Notes: generated from the letters alone by a model not told the origin. A stretch of DNA of 54,923 nucleotides from Desmonostoc muscorum FACHB-395 (GCF_014698035.1 NZ_JACJSF010000054.1:1-54923); one strand, 5' to 3'. Shown: positions 41,761 to 51,454, counted from the first letter of the stretch. Program-made: numbers and translations.

Positions 41761-43500
41761 ATGACTCGACCTCTTACTCCTGCTAATAAAACTCTAGGAC
41801 GTAGCAATTGGACTTGGCAAGATGGATTGCTGATTCTGGTAATTTTATCTTTCATTGTGGCAATTATTAGAACTGCTTCTAAATTTACAGGTACTTTTGA
41901 ACCTGAACTCACAATTTCTACAAACATCAATGCTTTGCCAGGATATACAGCCCAAACTTTGATTCGTATGGGACTGGCTTACTTTTTATCCCTAATTTTT
42001 ACCCTGTTGTATGCTTATACTGCTTATCGCTCTCGAATGGCAGAACGGATTTTAATTCCGATGTTGGATATTCTGCAATCGATTCCAGTATTGTCTTTTT
42101 TACCAGGTGTGGTACTAGCTTTGATTTCCCTGTTTCCCGGTCAGAGAATTGGTGTAGAACTAGCAGCAATTTTGCTAATTTTTACTGGTATGACCTGGAA
42201 TATGACTTTTAGTTTTTACCAATCTCTTCAAAGTATTCCGCGAGAATTACTAGAAGCATCAAGGGTTTATCGGCTTAATCCTTGGCAACGCTTTTGGACA
42301 TTAGAGTTACCATCTGGTGTGATTGGTTTGGTATGGAATAGTGTAATGTCGGTGGCTGGAGGTTGGTTTTTTTTAATTGCCATTGAGTCATTTACTTTGG
42401 GGAATCAAGATTTTCGTTTACCAGGATTAGGCTCTTTTTTAGGCACAGCAGCCAACAAAGGAGACTTTAAAGCGATATTTTGGGGCTTGGGGTTACTGAT
42501 TGCGATCATTGTGGCAACTGATTTTTTTGTGTGGCGGCCACTGATTGCTTGGGCAGAAAGATTTAAGTTAGAGATGATTGAAACTGAAAATGCACCCCAA
42601 TCTTGGATATTGGATACTTTCAGGCGATCGCCTACTTTACGCGCAATTAGCGATGGCGTTTTTCAGCCATTACAAACAGCCTTAGACGACAGTTTAATTC
42701 GGTCGTTCCCCGTGCGTTCAGTACCTATAAATGCCAAAGGCAACCTTAACTTGCCGAGTTTTTTAAATTGGATATTTGTTAGTGGCTTCAGCTTAATTAT
42801 CCTGTGGGGTACTTGGGAAGCCGTGCTACTATTACGGACTCTAGCTTGGGATGATTGGCAACAGGTAATAAAGGGCGCTATGTTAACGGCATTGCGAGTG
42901 ATAATTGCTTTGATATTATCATTGTTGTGGACTGTACCCGTGGGAGTTGCAATTGGTCGCAATCGACGGTTGGCTCAAGTATTGCAACCATTGGTACAAA
43001 TCGCCGCTTCTGTGCCAGCAACAGCCTTATTTCCAGTGCTACTGCTAGGTTTAACCCGCATCGCTGGCGGTTTGCAGATTGGTGCGATCGCTCTGATGAT
43101 GCTAGGGACAATGTGGTATATCCTGTTTAATGTCATTGCTGGGGCACAGTCGATTCCCTCAGACCTGATCGAAGCAGCTTCGGTGTATAAACTCTCACGT
43201 TTACAACGTTGGCGAACCTTAATTTTACCTGCAATCTTTCCCTACCTAATTACAGGAATTATTAGCGCCGTTGGTGGCGCTTGGAATGCCAGTATCGTCA
43301 GTGAGTACGTTACATTTCAAGGGCGAGTAATTAGTACTTCTGGATTAGGGGCAACGATTTCTCACGCTACCGCGACAGGCAATTTCTCACTATTATTAGC
43401 TTCGACAGTGATTATGTCTCTATTAGTGGTGTTGACCAATCGTTTAGTTTGGCGACCTCTTTACAATTTAGCTCAAGAGAAATATCAATTATTGGTTTAA
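41761..43500 (+). CDS. ABC transporter permease, two fused permease domains
   Basis: The 579-residue protein contains two BPD_transp_1-type domains, each with about six membrane helices and the EAA loop (SIPRELLEASRVYRLNPWQR in the first; SIPSDLIEAASVYKLSRLQR in the second). The fused form replaces a homodimer. The ATG at 41761 is used because the reading frame upstream runs through STRR heptamers. It is 57 bases after the ATPase and certainly works with it. Confidence 0.88.
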   Translation: MTRPLTPANKTLGRSNWTWQDGLLILVILSFIVAIIRTASKFTGTFEPELTISTNINALPGYTAQTLIRMGLAYFLSLIFTLLYAYTAYRSRMAERILIPMLDILQSIPVLSFLPGVVLALISLFPGQRIGVELAAILLIFTGMTWNMTFSFYQSLQSIPRELLEASRVYRLNPWQRFWTLELPSGVIGLVWNSVMSVAGGWFFLIAIESFTLGNQDFRLPGLGSFLGTAANKGDFKAIFWGLGLLIAIIVATDFFVWRPLIAWAERFKLEMIETENAPQSWILDTFRRSPTLRAISDGVFQPLQTALDDSLIRSFPVRSVPINAKGNLNLPSFLNWIFVSGFSLIILWGTWEAVLLLRTLAWDDWQQVIKGAMLTALRVIIALILSLLWTVPVGVAIGRNRRLAQVLQPLVQIAASVPATALFPVLLLGLTRIAGGLQIGAIALMMLGTMWYILFNVIAGAQSIPSDLIEAASVYKLSRLQRWRTLILPAIFPYLITGIISAVGGAWNASIVSEYVTFQGRVISTSGLGATISHATATGNFSLLLASTVIMSLLVVLTNRLVWRPLYNLAQEKYQLLV

Positions 43501-43568
43501 AGGTTTGTAGTCAGGGCTTCAGCCCTAGAATTAGGGTGGAACGGGAATCAAAGCCCCCCTTTTTAAGG

Positions 43569-43729
43569 CAATACGGTTCAGTTAAGGCTAAAGCTCTTTG
43601 TCAAAGTCAATTTTTTTAACGAACCGCCATCGCGCAGCGTCTCGTTAGAGAAGGACGCATAGACACGAAGTGGCTTCCCACAGGGTAGGACGCAAAGAGA
43701 AGAAAGAAATGCTTAACTGAACTGTATTG
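43569..43729. mobile_element. MITE, family C, nested in family B remnant
   Basis: The 161-bp insert has ends CAATACGGTTCAGTTAAG and CTTAACTGAACTGTATTG (one mismatch) and perfect 10-bp flanking duplications CTTTTTAAGG (43559-43568 and 43730-43739). Its interior includes a GCGCAGCGTCTCGTTAGAGA repeat. Confidence 0.8.
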
Positions 43730-43740
43730 CTTTTTAAGGG

Positions 43741-43798
43741 TGATTTAGAGGGATCTAGAACTTTTGATACCGATAAGAGGACTTTTAAAACATCCTCT
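43741..43798. mobile_element. right end of a family B MITE
   Basis: ATTTAGAGGGATCTAGAAC and AAGAGGACTTTTAAAACATC match the right half of the element at 14720-15101. The left half is missing or unrecognisable. Confidence 0.6.
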
Positions 43799-43922
43799 CA
43801 GAGCAAGCCTCTTCTTTTTAGCTGAAAAACACTTAATTCACATAATCGAATTAAATCAAACTCTGTGGGATTGGCAACATGAGCGCCCCACTTATGCAAG
43901 TTAAATGTGGAAAAGCTTACAT

Positions 43923-44453
43923 TTACTTCACTGGGATAATTTCAAAATCGAAAGTACTAATCAAACGGTCATCAATATAGACTTCTATCCTATGCTTACC
44001 AACCGGATCGCCAGGGGTAATCGTCCAAAAATTCTCAATTACACCCTCTGGAGCCGACTGTGTACGCCGTGTCACAGATGTCATCCCATCTGGTGACATT
44101 GAGAAGTCTTCACCGCGATCTGTTCCCCAAGTTTCTGGAGGTTTTGGTAAACGCAATACTTCGCGCCATTTTACTTCACCTTGGTAGTCTTTGAGTTTAA
44201 TCCGCCATCCGTAGGCGTTTCCCTGCTGAAGTGGTACTCTTGTTGTCTGGAAAATGGTAACGTTACCTTTGGAGTCAACTCTCTTCAGCCCAAACTCAGC
44301 TTTGCTAACAGTAATCTGTTTTGTATTTGTTGGCGCAGGGGATGATATGGCATTTTCTACCAAAACAGAAGTAGCGTTGATTGGCTCAGAACATATAACC
44401 CCAGATATTAGCCAAGAGGAAGCTAGCACAGCAGTAGCAGCCCAAATTCTCAT
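43923..44453 (-). CDS. exported hypothetical protein
   Basis: The 176-residue protein begins MRIWAATAVLASSWLISGVI, a likely signal peptide, followed by a beta-rich domain with ITVSKAEFGLKRVDSKGNVT, YGWRIKLKDYQGEVKWREV and FWTITPGDPVGKHRIEVYID. It is unlike any family I know. The ATG at 44453 has a good ribosome binding site (AGGAAG), better than an upstream GTG at 44501. Confidence 0.65.
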   Translation of the reverse strand: MRIWAATAVLASSWLISGVICSEPINATSVLVENAISSPAPTNTKQITVSKAEFGLKRVDSKGNVTIFQTTRVPLQQGNAYGWRIKLKDYQGEVKWREVLRLPKPPETWGTDRGEDFSMSPDGMTSVTRRTQSAPEGVIENFWTITPGDPVGKHRIEVYIDDRLISTFDFEIIPVK

Positions 44454-44740
44454 TAGTATCTTCCTGTCAGACTTTTGGTACTTATTCAAGTAATCTGACA
44501 CGTTTTCCGGGCTATGGTTGCTGATGATTTGACAAAGGTGAAATTACTCTTAGCTATCTGGCAGATTTAACCGATAAGTAGTCGGACAAAAATATTTATA
44601 GTCATTGTGAGCCTTCGCTTCTCTTTGCAATGACATTGGGTAATTAATTCTGTCTGACTACTTAGCTTATGCGATTTAACACTTCTATGGCTAAAATCCA
44701 ATAGGATTTTTGCTTCATATCTTGTCTCTTCAGTCAAGTC

Positions 44741-45340
44741 TTAACTTTTCAAATTAACCTTCCCCTCAAATTTTGGCGCATCTTGATGAGATAAAAATCT
44801 TTCACTAGTGTGATAACTTCTTCGCCATTTTTCGAGCTGATCTATAGATATTGATTTAGATGTGACGTTCACACCATTTCCTCGCCAAGCAACTTCTGGA
44901 TCTGTTGTGAAAACCCCACACTCTAATTGTTCTAGCCTCATATTCCAATATTCACTAAATCGGCCTTTTAAAGTAATAACTTGCTCAAATACCTTATTTC
45001 TGTGTTTATTTCTTCTTTTTCTTTCTGTAGCTCCTGTTGCTTCCGTATCAATAAACTTAGTTTCAATTAAATACAGGCTACCTTTAAAAGTTAGGTAGAC
45101 AAAATCACACTTTCCTAAATCTGTATAATCTGAAATTGGAGATTTTTCAAATAACAGCAATTCAGCGCACGAGGGAAACAACTCTTTAATATTCAGAAAT
45201 AAATAAGCTTGCAGTAGAAGTTCCTTATCATAAGGAAATAAGATCACTCCTTCAAAAAACTTTTGAATGTCCTCGTGAGTTTGGGGTTGAATCCTTTTAC
45301 AGTACGAAACAAATTTATGTAGCTCATTTACACTCATCAA
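44741..45340 (-). CDS. PD-(D/E)XK nuclease-like hypothetical protein
   Basis: The 199-residue protein has GKCDFVYLTFKGSLYLIETK, which fits the beta-hairpin and E-x-K motif of the PD-(D/E)XK nuclease fold. Helices on each side (FVSYCKRIQPQTHEDIQKFF; VFEQVITLKGRFSEYWNMRL) complete the likely core. A restriction-type or repair role is possible, but I cannot name a family. It is followed by dnaE-C upstream of it on the same strand, with 199 bases between. Confidence 0.6.
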   Translation of the reverse strand: MMSVNELHKFVSYCKRIQPQTHEDIQKFFEGVILFPYDKELLLQAYLFLNIKELFPSCAELLLFEKSPISDYTDLGKCDFVYLTFKGSLYLIETKFIDTEATGATERKRRNKHRNKVFEQVITLKGRFSEYWNMRLEQLECGVFTTDPEVAWRGNGVNVTSKSISIDQLEKWRRSYHTSERFLSHQDAPKFEGKVNLKS

Positions 45341-45539
45341 GTTTTAACTCCTTCCCCCGGTCGCAGCCTTAAGGGTATTAGCATAAAAAGATACCACTCC
45401 CTCAAGGAAATTATCATCCGCATAAGTAACTAAAAAAACGCTTTTAACCCTGAATACTTAAGGCAATTTACTGTTGACAGTTCAATAAAACTAATTTTTC
45501 AGATGCTTTTCAGTATTGGTGGATTTTTCACTTCTGGTA

Positions 45540-46892
45540 TTAGCTACCAGTGAGCGATTTGATATGAGCAGGAAAACTAGCATTTTGCAAAGCTTGGACG
45601 GTTATTCTTGAATCTTGTACGGAAAATTGCCAACCCAAGCGAACAAGTTTCCGAGACTTTTCAGTTTGGATAATTCCAATAACTGGCATTTTTGCCTTTT
45701 CTTTGTCTACTGAATGTTCTTGCAAAATTGTTTTCAAGAGATGTAGTTTTTCCATATCACCTGCTTGCTGGGGATTTAACTCTACCATTACCATTTGTAC
45801 TGTTTCCACTGGTTCTGCATCTTCAACAATAAATTGAGTTTGCTCGTCGCGTCGGTCTACCTTCCCCCAAATAATCAATCTTGTGTCAACTTGAAGTAAG
45901 GAACTAATGCGTTCATAAGTTTTAGGAAAAACTACAGCTTCTGATTGTGTGGTTAGGTCTTCTATTTGCAAAATTGCCATCTGATCGCCTTTTTTTGTCA
46001 CCACTTTTTTGACGTTATTTAACATCACAACTGCACAAAGCCTTGTGTCTTCCCTTTGCTCTCCCAATTGCGAAAGGTTAATTGGAGTTAAAAGTGGTGC
46101 TATTTGTCGTAAGGATTTCAGTGGATGATCTGATACATAAAAACCTAATAATTCTTTCTCCATCTGCAACTTTTTCTGTGGGGGTAAATCTGTCACAGGT
46201 TTAGATTTAGGAGCAGTTTCAAAGGCATTATTTGCTCTTTTATTCTGAGTAGAAGAAAATCCATCGCCTAATAAGTCAAAGAGATTCCCTTGTCCACTGG
46301 CTCTGTCTTTGGCGCGAGATTGTGCCCAATCATACACTAGTTCTGAGTCGTTAATTAACTGTTGGCGGTTGGATTCAATTTTGTCAAAGGCTCCACAGTA
46401 AATCAGCGATTCCAGAGTCCGACGATTAACAGCACGTAAATCTACACGATCGCAAAAATCAGCGAGGGATTTAAACTCTCCTGTCTCATTTCTCGCCTCT
46501 AAAATACAGGCGATCGCATTCTGTCCCACGTTACGCACCGCCGAAAAGCCAAACAGAATCTTTCCCAATGTCGGCGTAAAATCAACACCAGAACGATTAA
46601 TGTCTGGCGGATCTATGGGAATACCCATGTTTGTACAGTTAGTAATATATCTCTGTACCTTATCGGTATCGCCACTGTTAGCCGTTAACAGGGCCGCCAT
46701 ATATTCCAATGGATAATTAGCTTTTAAATATGCTGTCTGATAAGTTACATAAGCATAGGCGGTCGAATGGGATTTATTGAAACAATTAGAAGCTATAAAA
46801 CCATTTTTGAGTGCAAAATTATGGTCACGCTCAACTCCAATGTCATAGACATTTTGTTTGCCTAAATATTTACGTGTGGCTATTTTGATCAT
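45540..46892 (-). CDS. dnaE: DNA polymerase III alpha subunit, C-terminal part, with split intein
   Basis: The 450-residue precursor starts with the 36-residue C-terminal half of the DnaE split intein (MIKIATRKYLGKQNVYDIGV to GFIASN), followed by the extein with Cys+1 (CFNKSHSTAYAYVTYQTAYL). The rest is the C-terminal region of DnaE, with the helix-hairpin-helix region and an OB fold (LCAVVMLNNVKKVVTKKG) that binds single-stranded DNA. The N-terminal part, encoded elsewhere, carries IntN; protein trans-splicing joins them to make the replicative polymerase. The intein matches, from memory, the fast Npu DnaE half. Confidence 0.95.
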   Translation of the reverse strand: MIKIATRKYLGKQNVYDIGVERDHNFALKNGFIASNCFNKSHSTAYAYVTYQTAYLKANYPLEYMAALLTANSGDTDKVQRYITNCTNMGIPIDPPDINRSGVDFTPTLGKILFGFSAVRNVGQNAIACILEARNETGEFKSLADFCDRVDLRAVNRRTLESLIYCGAFDKIESNRQQLINDSELVYDWAQSRAKDRASGQGNLFDLLGDGFSSTQNKRANNAFETAPKSKPVTDLPPQKKLQMEKELLGFYVSDHPLKSLRQIAPLLTPINLSQLGEQREDTRLCAVVMLNNVKKVVTKKGDQMAILQIEDLTTQSEAVVFPKTYERISSLLQVDTRLIIWGKVDRRDEQTQFIVEDAEPVETVQMVMVELNPQQAGDMEKLHLLKTILQEHSVDKEKAKMPVIGIIQTEKSRKLVRLGWQFSVQDSRITVQALQNASFPAHIKSLTGS

Positions 46893-47261
46893 CCTACCTT
46901 ACCCCCGAAAAAAATTTGCGAAATTAATTAATTGATAAAATGATAAAAATTGTAGTCATAGTAATACTGGTAATATAAAATTATATCACTAGAAAACACT
47001 GCTATACTCTTACACAAAAGTAGACAAAGTTTGACAAACTATTAGGTAAACAGTTAATAGCCATATAATTGCTGTTTTTAAAGCTTATAAACAGATTTCA
47101 ATACATATTAATCCCCTTAATTCAGATGCTAGGAGAGTGGATGAAATCAGGGGAGCAAAGAAAGTTTTGCCTTCTACACCTCACCCCTGTGCCTCTTTCC
47201 AATGCCGAATGTGTCAGTTAGTATCGTTGAGAAACAACACGGTATTAAAGGGTGCGGGTAG
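46893..47261. promoter_or_regulatory. divergent region between dnaE-C and SGNH gene
   Basis: The AT-rich 369 bases serve both divergent genes. A TTGACAAACTATTAGG-like stretch (about 47031) could be a promoter element. I see no gene or hairpin. Confidence 0.4.
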
Positions 47262-48233
47262 GTGAAAGTGGTGCTGATCGTAATTTTGGCGGTAGTTCTG
47301 GGATTATTTATGATAGTCGAGATCGGACTGCGATCGCTCTTTGGCTTTGGTAATCCCCTAATTTACATTGGTGATGAGCAGATTGGCTATTTATTGGCTC
47401 CTAACCAGCGTACCCGTCGTTTTGGTAATCGCATTGAAATTAATGAGTATTCTATGCGAGGTAGTGCGATAAATAAAACACCCGCACCTTATACGCTGCG
47501 AGTTTTACTGTTAGGGGATTCTATTGCAAATGGTGGTTGGTGGACAGATCAGACTAATACCATATCGGCGATCATGATGCGTTCTTTAGCATCATCCACT
47601 CATCGTAATTATCAGGAAGTAGAAGTGCTGAATGCTTCAGCTAACTCTTGGGGGCCAAGGAACGAGTTAGCCTATTTAGAGAAGTTTAGCCATTTCAACG
47701 CGCAAGCAGTGGTGTTATTAATTAATACCGATGATTTGTTTGCTACTCCTCCCACTTCTTTACCGGTAGGACGCGATCGCAACTATCCCGATAGTAAACC
47801 TCCCCTAGCGTTAGCGGAAGTGTGGCAACGTTATATCGTCAAGCAGAAACCAATTCCTGAAATGAAAGCGGTGCAAAATGAAGCAGGCGATCGCGTGGGG
47901 ATTAATTTGGAAGCGATCGGCAAAATACAAGCCCTGACTCGCCAAAGCAACAGCCAATTTTTACTAGTTATGACTCCCTTACTGCGAGAAATTGCTGAAC
48001 CAGGCCCCCGCGATTATGAAATTAAAGCCCGCCAACGCTTGAGCGATTTTACTAAAGCCCAGCAAATTAACTATGTAGACTTTTTACCGATATTCAATTC
48101 AACCAACAACCCGCAAGGTTTGTATCACGATCACATTCACCTCAATTTGCAAGGTAATAAAGTTGTCAGCGAAGTTTTGGAGCGATCGCTTTTAGAAATA
48201 CTAAGGGAGATACCAATTACCCAGACCTACTAA
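47262..48233 (+). CDS. SGNH-hydrolase-like membrane-anchored protein
   Basis: The 323-residue protein has an N-terminal membrane anchor (VVLIVILAVVLGLFMIVEIG), then the SGNH pattern: LLLGDSIANGGWW (Ser block), EVLNASANSWGPRNELAYL (Gly/Asn region) and LYHDHIHLNLQGN (Asp-x-x-His). Such proteins are esterases or acyltransferases active on the periplasmic side, perhaps modifying polysaccharide. The start is a GTG at 47262. It is monocistronic. Confidence 0.72.
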   Translation: MKVVLIVILAVVLGLFMIVEIGLRSLFGFGNPLIYIGDEQIGYLLAPNQRTRRFGNRIEINEYSMRGSAINKTPAPYTLRVLLLGDSIANGGWWTDQTNTISAIMMRSLASSTHRNYQEVEVLNASANSWGPRNELAYLEKFSHFNAQAVVLLINTDDLFATPPTSLPVGRDRNYPDSKPPLALAEVWQRYIVKQKPIPEMKAVQNEAGDRVGINLEAIGKIQALTRQSNSQFLLVMTPLLREIAEPGPRDYEIKARQRLSDFTKAQQINYVDFLPIFNSTNNPQGLYHDHIHLNLQGNKVVSEVLERSLLEILREIPITQTY

Positions 48234-48477
48234 AGTTGTCATTTCTACCAGAAAATATTCGTATTGAGTGATTTTCCACTCATGAAAATTAATTTATATA
48301 GCTTGTTTAGTACTCATTATCTTAATAGAATGGTAACTCTTATAGTTGAAATAATTATTAATTTAAATTAAATCAGACAATCTTCTACAATTTGAACACT
48401 AGCCATCCAAATAATACTTAACCTTAAATCTCAAACAAATATATTGATTAAGTGCATTTATTTATTATATTAGAAAA

Positions 48478-49581
48478 TTAAATAATATGTTTAAAGATTA
48501 CTTTTAGTAAATCTCCTTGTGTAAAAGGTTTAGTTAAATAACCTGATGCTTTGACCATCTTAGCTTTAGCTCTATCTATAAATCCTACTTTTTCTGACAC
48601 CATAATCACAGGTGTATTTTTAAAATGTGAGTGTTTACGCAGCAAAGAACAGAGTTCATATCCGTCTAAATTAGGCATTGAAATATCCAATAAAATAATG
48701 TCAGGTTTTGTGTGAACAATCTGCATTAAAGCTTTTAAAGAATCGGTAACTCCCACAACACAAAAGGTTTGCTCATCTAAATAACTTTGAATAGTATTCA
48801 ATACCGTAGGGCTGTCATCAATACAAAATATGGTGTAAATTTTTTTGTCAACAGGAGGTTCGTTAATTCGCTGACCCCTATGTTCATTAGTATTAATAGA
48901 GTAAACTGGTGGTCTATAGCCGTTTGTTCTAAAAGAGTTTGGTCTACTTTTGTTCTTAGATTTTAGCTCATTGATTTTGAACAATTCTGACGGGTGTGAT
49001 TGAGAACTTGGCGAAGTCTGACGATTGGCTGCTTCTCTAGGAGAGGCTACGCCAACGCTTTGGGGCGTTTGACATCGTTCAACCAGTAAGCGGAGATTCA
49101 GATGACAAAACTTTGGCATATCATCTAGAAAGCTTTCAGGAATAAATTCATAACTCCCCTCTTCTAAGTTCAGAAATGACTCCAGAACTTCTAGCGCCAA
49201 CTGTTCTATCAGCATCGCCGCTTGAAAGGGACTGATATATTTCTGATTAACTAACCAACAAATAGCCAAATAATCTGGGTTCGGTATTGCCTGATTTTCA
49301 ATCCCAGTTTCAAATATCGCCCGTAACTGTTCGTGAATTTCACGAGGGAGAGTAGAAATTTGCTGACTCAAACGTTGCAAATTTCTGTAAAGTGGCTCAA
49401 ACATTTTCTCTGAGTAGCAGGCATAAATTAGTTTACCTTCATCTACATATATTGACCAAGAGCCTGATGTGCTAAATACCTGTAAACAACCAGTAACAGA
49501 CTTACCAGTGATTTTTTTCAACAAAGATAAAGGCTGGAGCTTTTGAAAAAATCTGTATCTATTAATTGGAAGTGTCTTCAT
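48478..49581 (-). CDS. PatA-type response regulator (PATAN + REC)
   Basis: The 367-residue protein has an N-terminal PATAN/DUF4388-type domain (about 1-180, with SGSWSIYVDEGKLIYACYSE) and a C-terminal receiver domain with FCIDDSP (Asp255, Asp256), phosphorylated Asp299 in LLDISMPN, and Lys351 in LTKPF. PatA and PixG proteins of this layout control heterocyst pattern or phototaxis. A linker of about 60 residues includes a repeat-derived segment (VGVASPREAAN). No kinase gene is adjacent. Confidence 0.82.
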   Translation of the reverse strand: MKTLPINRYRFFQKLQPLSLLKKITGKSVTGCLQVFSTSGSWSIYVDEGKLIYACYSEKMFEPLYRNLQRLSQQISTLPREIHEQLRAIFETGIENQAIPNPDYLAICWLVNQKYISPFQAAMLIEQLALEVLESFLNLEEGSYEFIPESFLDDMPKFCHLNLRLLVERCQTPQSVGVASPREAANRQTSPSSQSHPSELFKINELKSKNKSRPNSFRTNGYRPPVYSINTNEHRGQRINEPPVDKKIYTIFCIDDSPTVLNTIQSYLDEQTFCVVGVTDSLKALMQIVHTKPDIILLDISMPNLDGYELCSLLRKHSHFKNTPVIMVSEKVGFIDRAKAKMVKASGYLTKPFTQGDLLKVIFKHII

Positions 49582-50962
49582 TGGGATAGCTCTGGAATAA
49601 AATTAACATTGCAGGCGAAATTAGTGAATTACCTTTTCGGAATTCACTGCGACTTGGTTGGAAGCACTATCAGATAAATATAGCGGTCACATTTGAGTTA
49701 GTACAGAGATTCCACACCCCCCAACTCTTAATTAACCAATCTCTGTTAAGCTAGAAAGCACGAATTACAACTAAACCAATCCATATTATTGTCCAATAGC
49801 AAAATGGCCCGACTGGTTGCCAGGATATAGTATTTCAAAAACTAGATTGGTTTTCTGTATCTTTTGCTAATCTAGCCAATCTAACAGTAACTCAAGTGCA
49901 ACAGATAGACTATTGGCTCTCGCCCATCAGTCACAAAAGTATCATTGTTATCCGTATCTAGTAGCCTAAAATTGCAGATACTTTAGTTCTCTTAGAAAAG
50001 TTTTTTTTGCCTCTCATACTCAAGTTTGGAGCAATCCAAATCTCCATTGCTGTAGACAAAAAAGCTTCTCTATCAAGGCTTTTATGGATTTAATAGCAAT
50101 GTTTTGGTCGCCATAACTAAAGTTTTCAGGTACTTTTGCTAGAAGTTTATTCTTGAGGGAAACTTCATCAAGAGAAAAAGTATTATTAAAAACTAAGCAT
50201 TTAAAAAGCCCAATATCTTACTTAGGTCTTGAGCTTGTAGAGCAACTCTTAGTGTTGGGACTGGGCAAAACTATCAATTGCACAACAAGAATGGGAAACC
50301 TCCGACCAAGGATGAGTTAGCTGACAATTGCCGCCATAATGGTGTGTGGTGAGATGCACAGGCGACCAAACCAGCAGAAGGGAATCTCTTCATAAGTACT
50401 GGAAACGGGTTCTAATGTTGTTTGGGGCGAAATATTCACCCGGCACAATTTGAAGTGACAAATTCAAGAACTTACAGCGAAATTCTTGATTAGTAGTACA
50501 TAACTGCAAAATAGCTATTTCCTAGCTAGATGGTAGATAACAAGTAACGTACTCACTAAAATTTAGATTACTATAATTTTCAAAAAAAGTTAGAATAAAT
50601 ATCTAAACTTCATGATAAATCAGTAAAGTAACCATGAAAACTAATTAATATTATCTTTTAGTATTTTTTTGTTCTAATATCCGGGAGGGCTGAAAATGTA
50701 CAGTAAAATATAATTTCGCTTGCTTATTTAATTACACTTAATAGATAACTGAATCATTTTATAATAGCAATTTAACCGAAGAATCTCAAGCTTTAAAAGT
50801 CACCAATATAAATATAAAATTGCCCGCGTAGGCGTAGCCATCGTAAACATTGCATTCATTAACCCATAAAGTATATGTAGCAAAAAGACGCAAAGAATTT
50901 CTTTGCGTCTTTGGTGTGAGATTTATAAGTAAATATTCTCACCGTTATAATTCTCCATCTAC
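49582..50962. other. 1.38-kb gene-free stretch
   Basis: This is the longest stretch without a recognised gene. It is AT-rich with no long open frame and no GCGATCGC octamer. It includes one hairpin-like segment (CAGAGATT...AATCTCTG near 49706-49748) and a stretch of higher GC content near 50270-50460 (GAAACCTCCGACCAAGG, GGCGACCAAACCAGC). The latter could be an RNA or a decayed gene; I cannot identify it. Confidence 0.4.
50884..50912 (-). terminator. hairpin downstream of the small membrane protein gene
   Basis: AAAGACGCAAAG pairs perfectly with CTTTGCGTCTTT around a five-base loop, about 50 bases past the stop at 50963 in the minus direction. It is a likely terminator. Confidence 0.6.
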
Positions 50963-51454
50963 TTAAACTTGCTCCCGCCAGCACCAGCTTAAAAGTGTGC
51001 CACCAGCCACCAACTTAACTACTTCCAGTACCCAATAACTACCGTGTAATAAATTCATGGTCGATGGAATAGCTGCTGCTGCTTCAAATAGGTTTAGCTG
51101 AACTCCTATGGCGCACATTTGCGGAGTTAAGAAATAAGTGTCAAGCACAGCTATAGTTAGCAGCAGTCCAGATAAAATAATACTGCCAATGCGCCAGTGA
51201 TATTGGGTTTTACCCAAAGCTAATGCCCCTGTCAGTACTACAGCAGCAGACAATAATTCCATCCGATTGAAGTTCCAAAAAATCGTATAGCCTGCTGTTG
51301 TAAAACCAGCTTGGCTCATCATGCCAGAAAGATAAAGGCTAGGCATAATTACCCAGTCTAAAACTAAACTAGCACTGAGCCAAAAGCCCAAAGTCAATAT
51401 TATAGCGGTTTGCCAAATTGGTCGTTTGAATTCAAGGCTAGAAATAGCAGTCAT
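50963..51454 (-). CDS. small membrane protein, four helices
   Basis: The 163-residue protein has four hydrophobic segments: AIILTLGFWLSASLVLDWVI, LLSAAVVLTGALALG, IGSIILSGLLLTIAVLDTYF and VLEVVKLVAGGTLLSW. It resembles the DUF4149/CopD-like small membrane proteins, but I cannot assign a function. The start MTAISSLEFKRP is chosen; a longer version from 51520 adds basic, non-membrane residues. A cysteine in TPQMCAIG is conserved-looking. Confidence 0.65.
   Translation of the reverse strand: MTAISSLEFKRPIWQTAIILTLGFWLSASLVLDWVIMPSLYLSGMMSQAGFTTAGYTIFWNFNRMELLSAAVVLTGALALGKTQYHWRIGSIILSGLLLTIAVLDTYFLTPQMCAIGVQLNLFEAAAAIPSTMNLLHGSYWVLEVVKLVAGGTLLSWCWREQV

Larger units (their letters stand above)
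43501..43922. other. gap with a damaged family B MITE and nested family C
   Basis: The gap is almost filled by the nested elements described at 43559-43798. Only the right end of family B is recognisable. The rest shows no gene. Confidence 0.5.
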
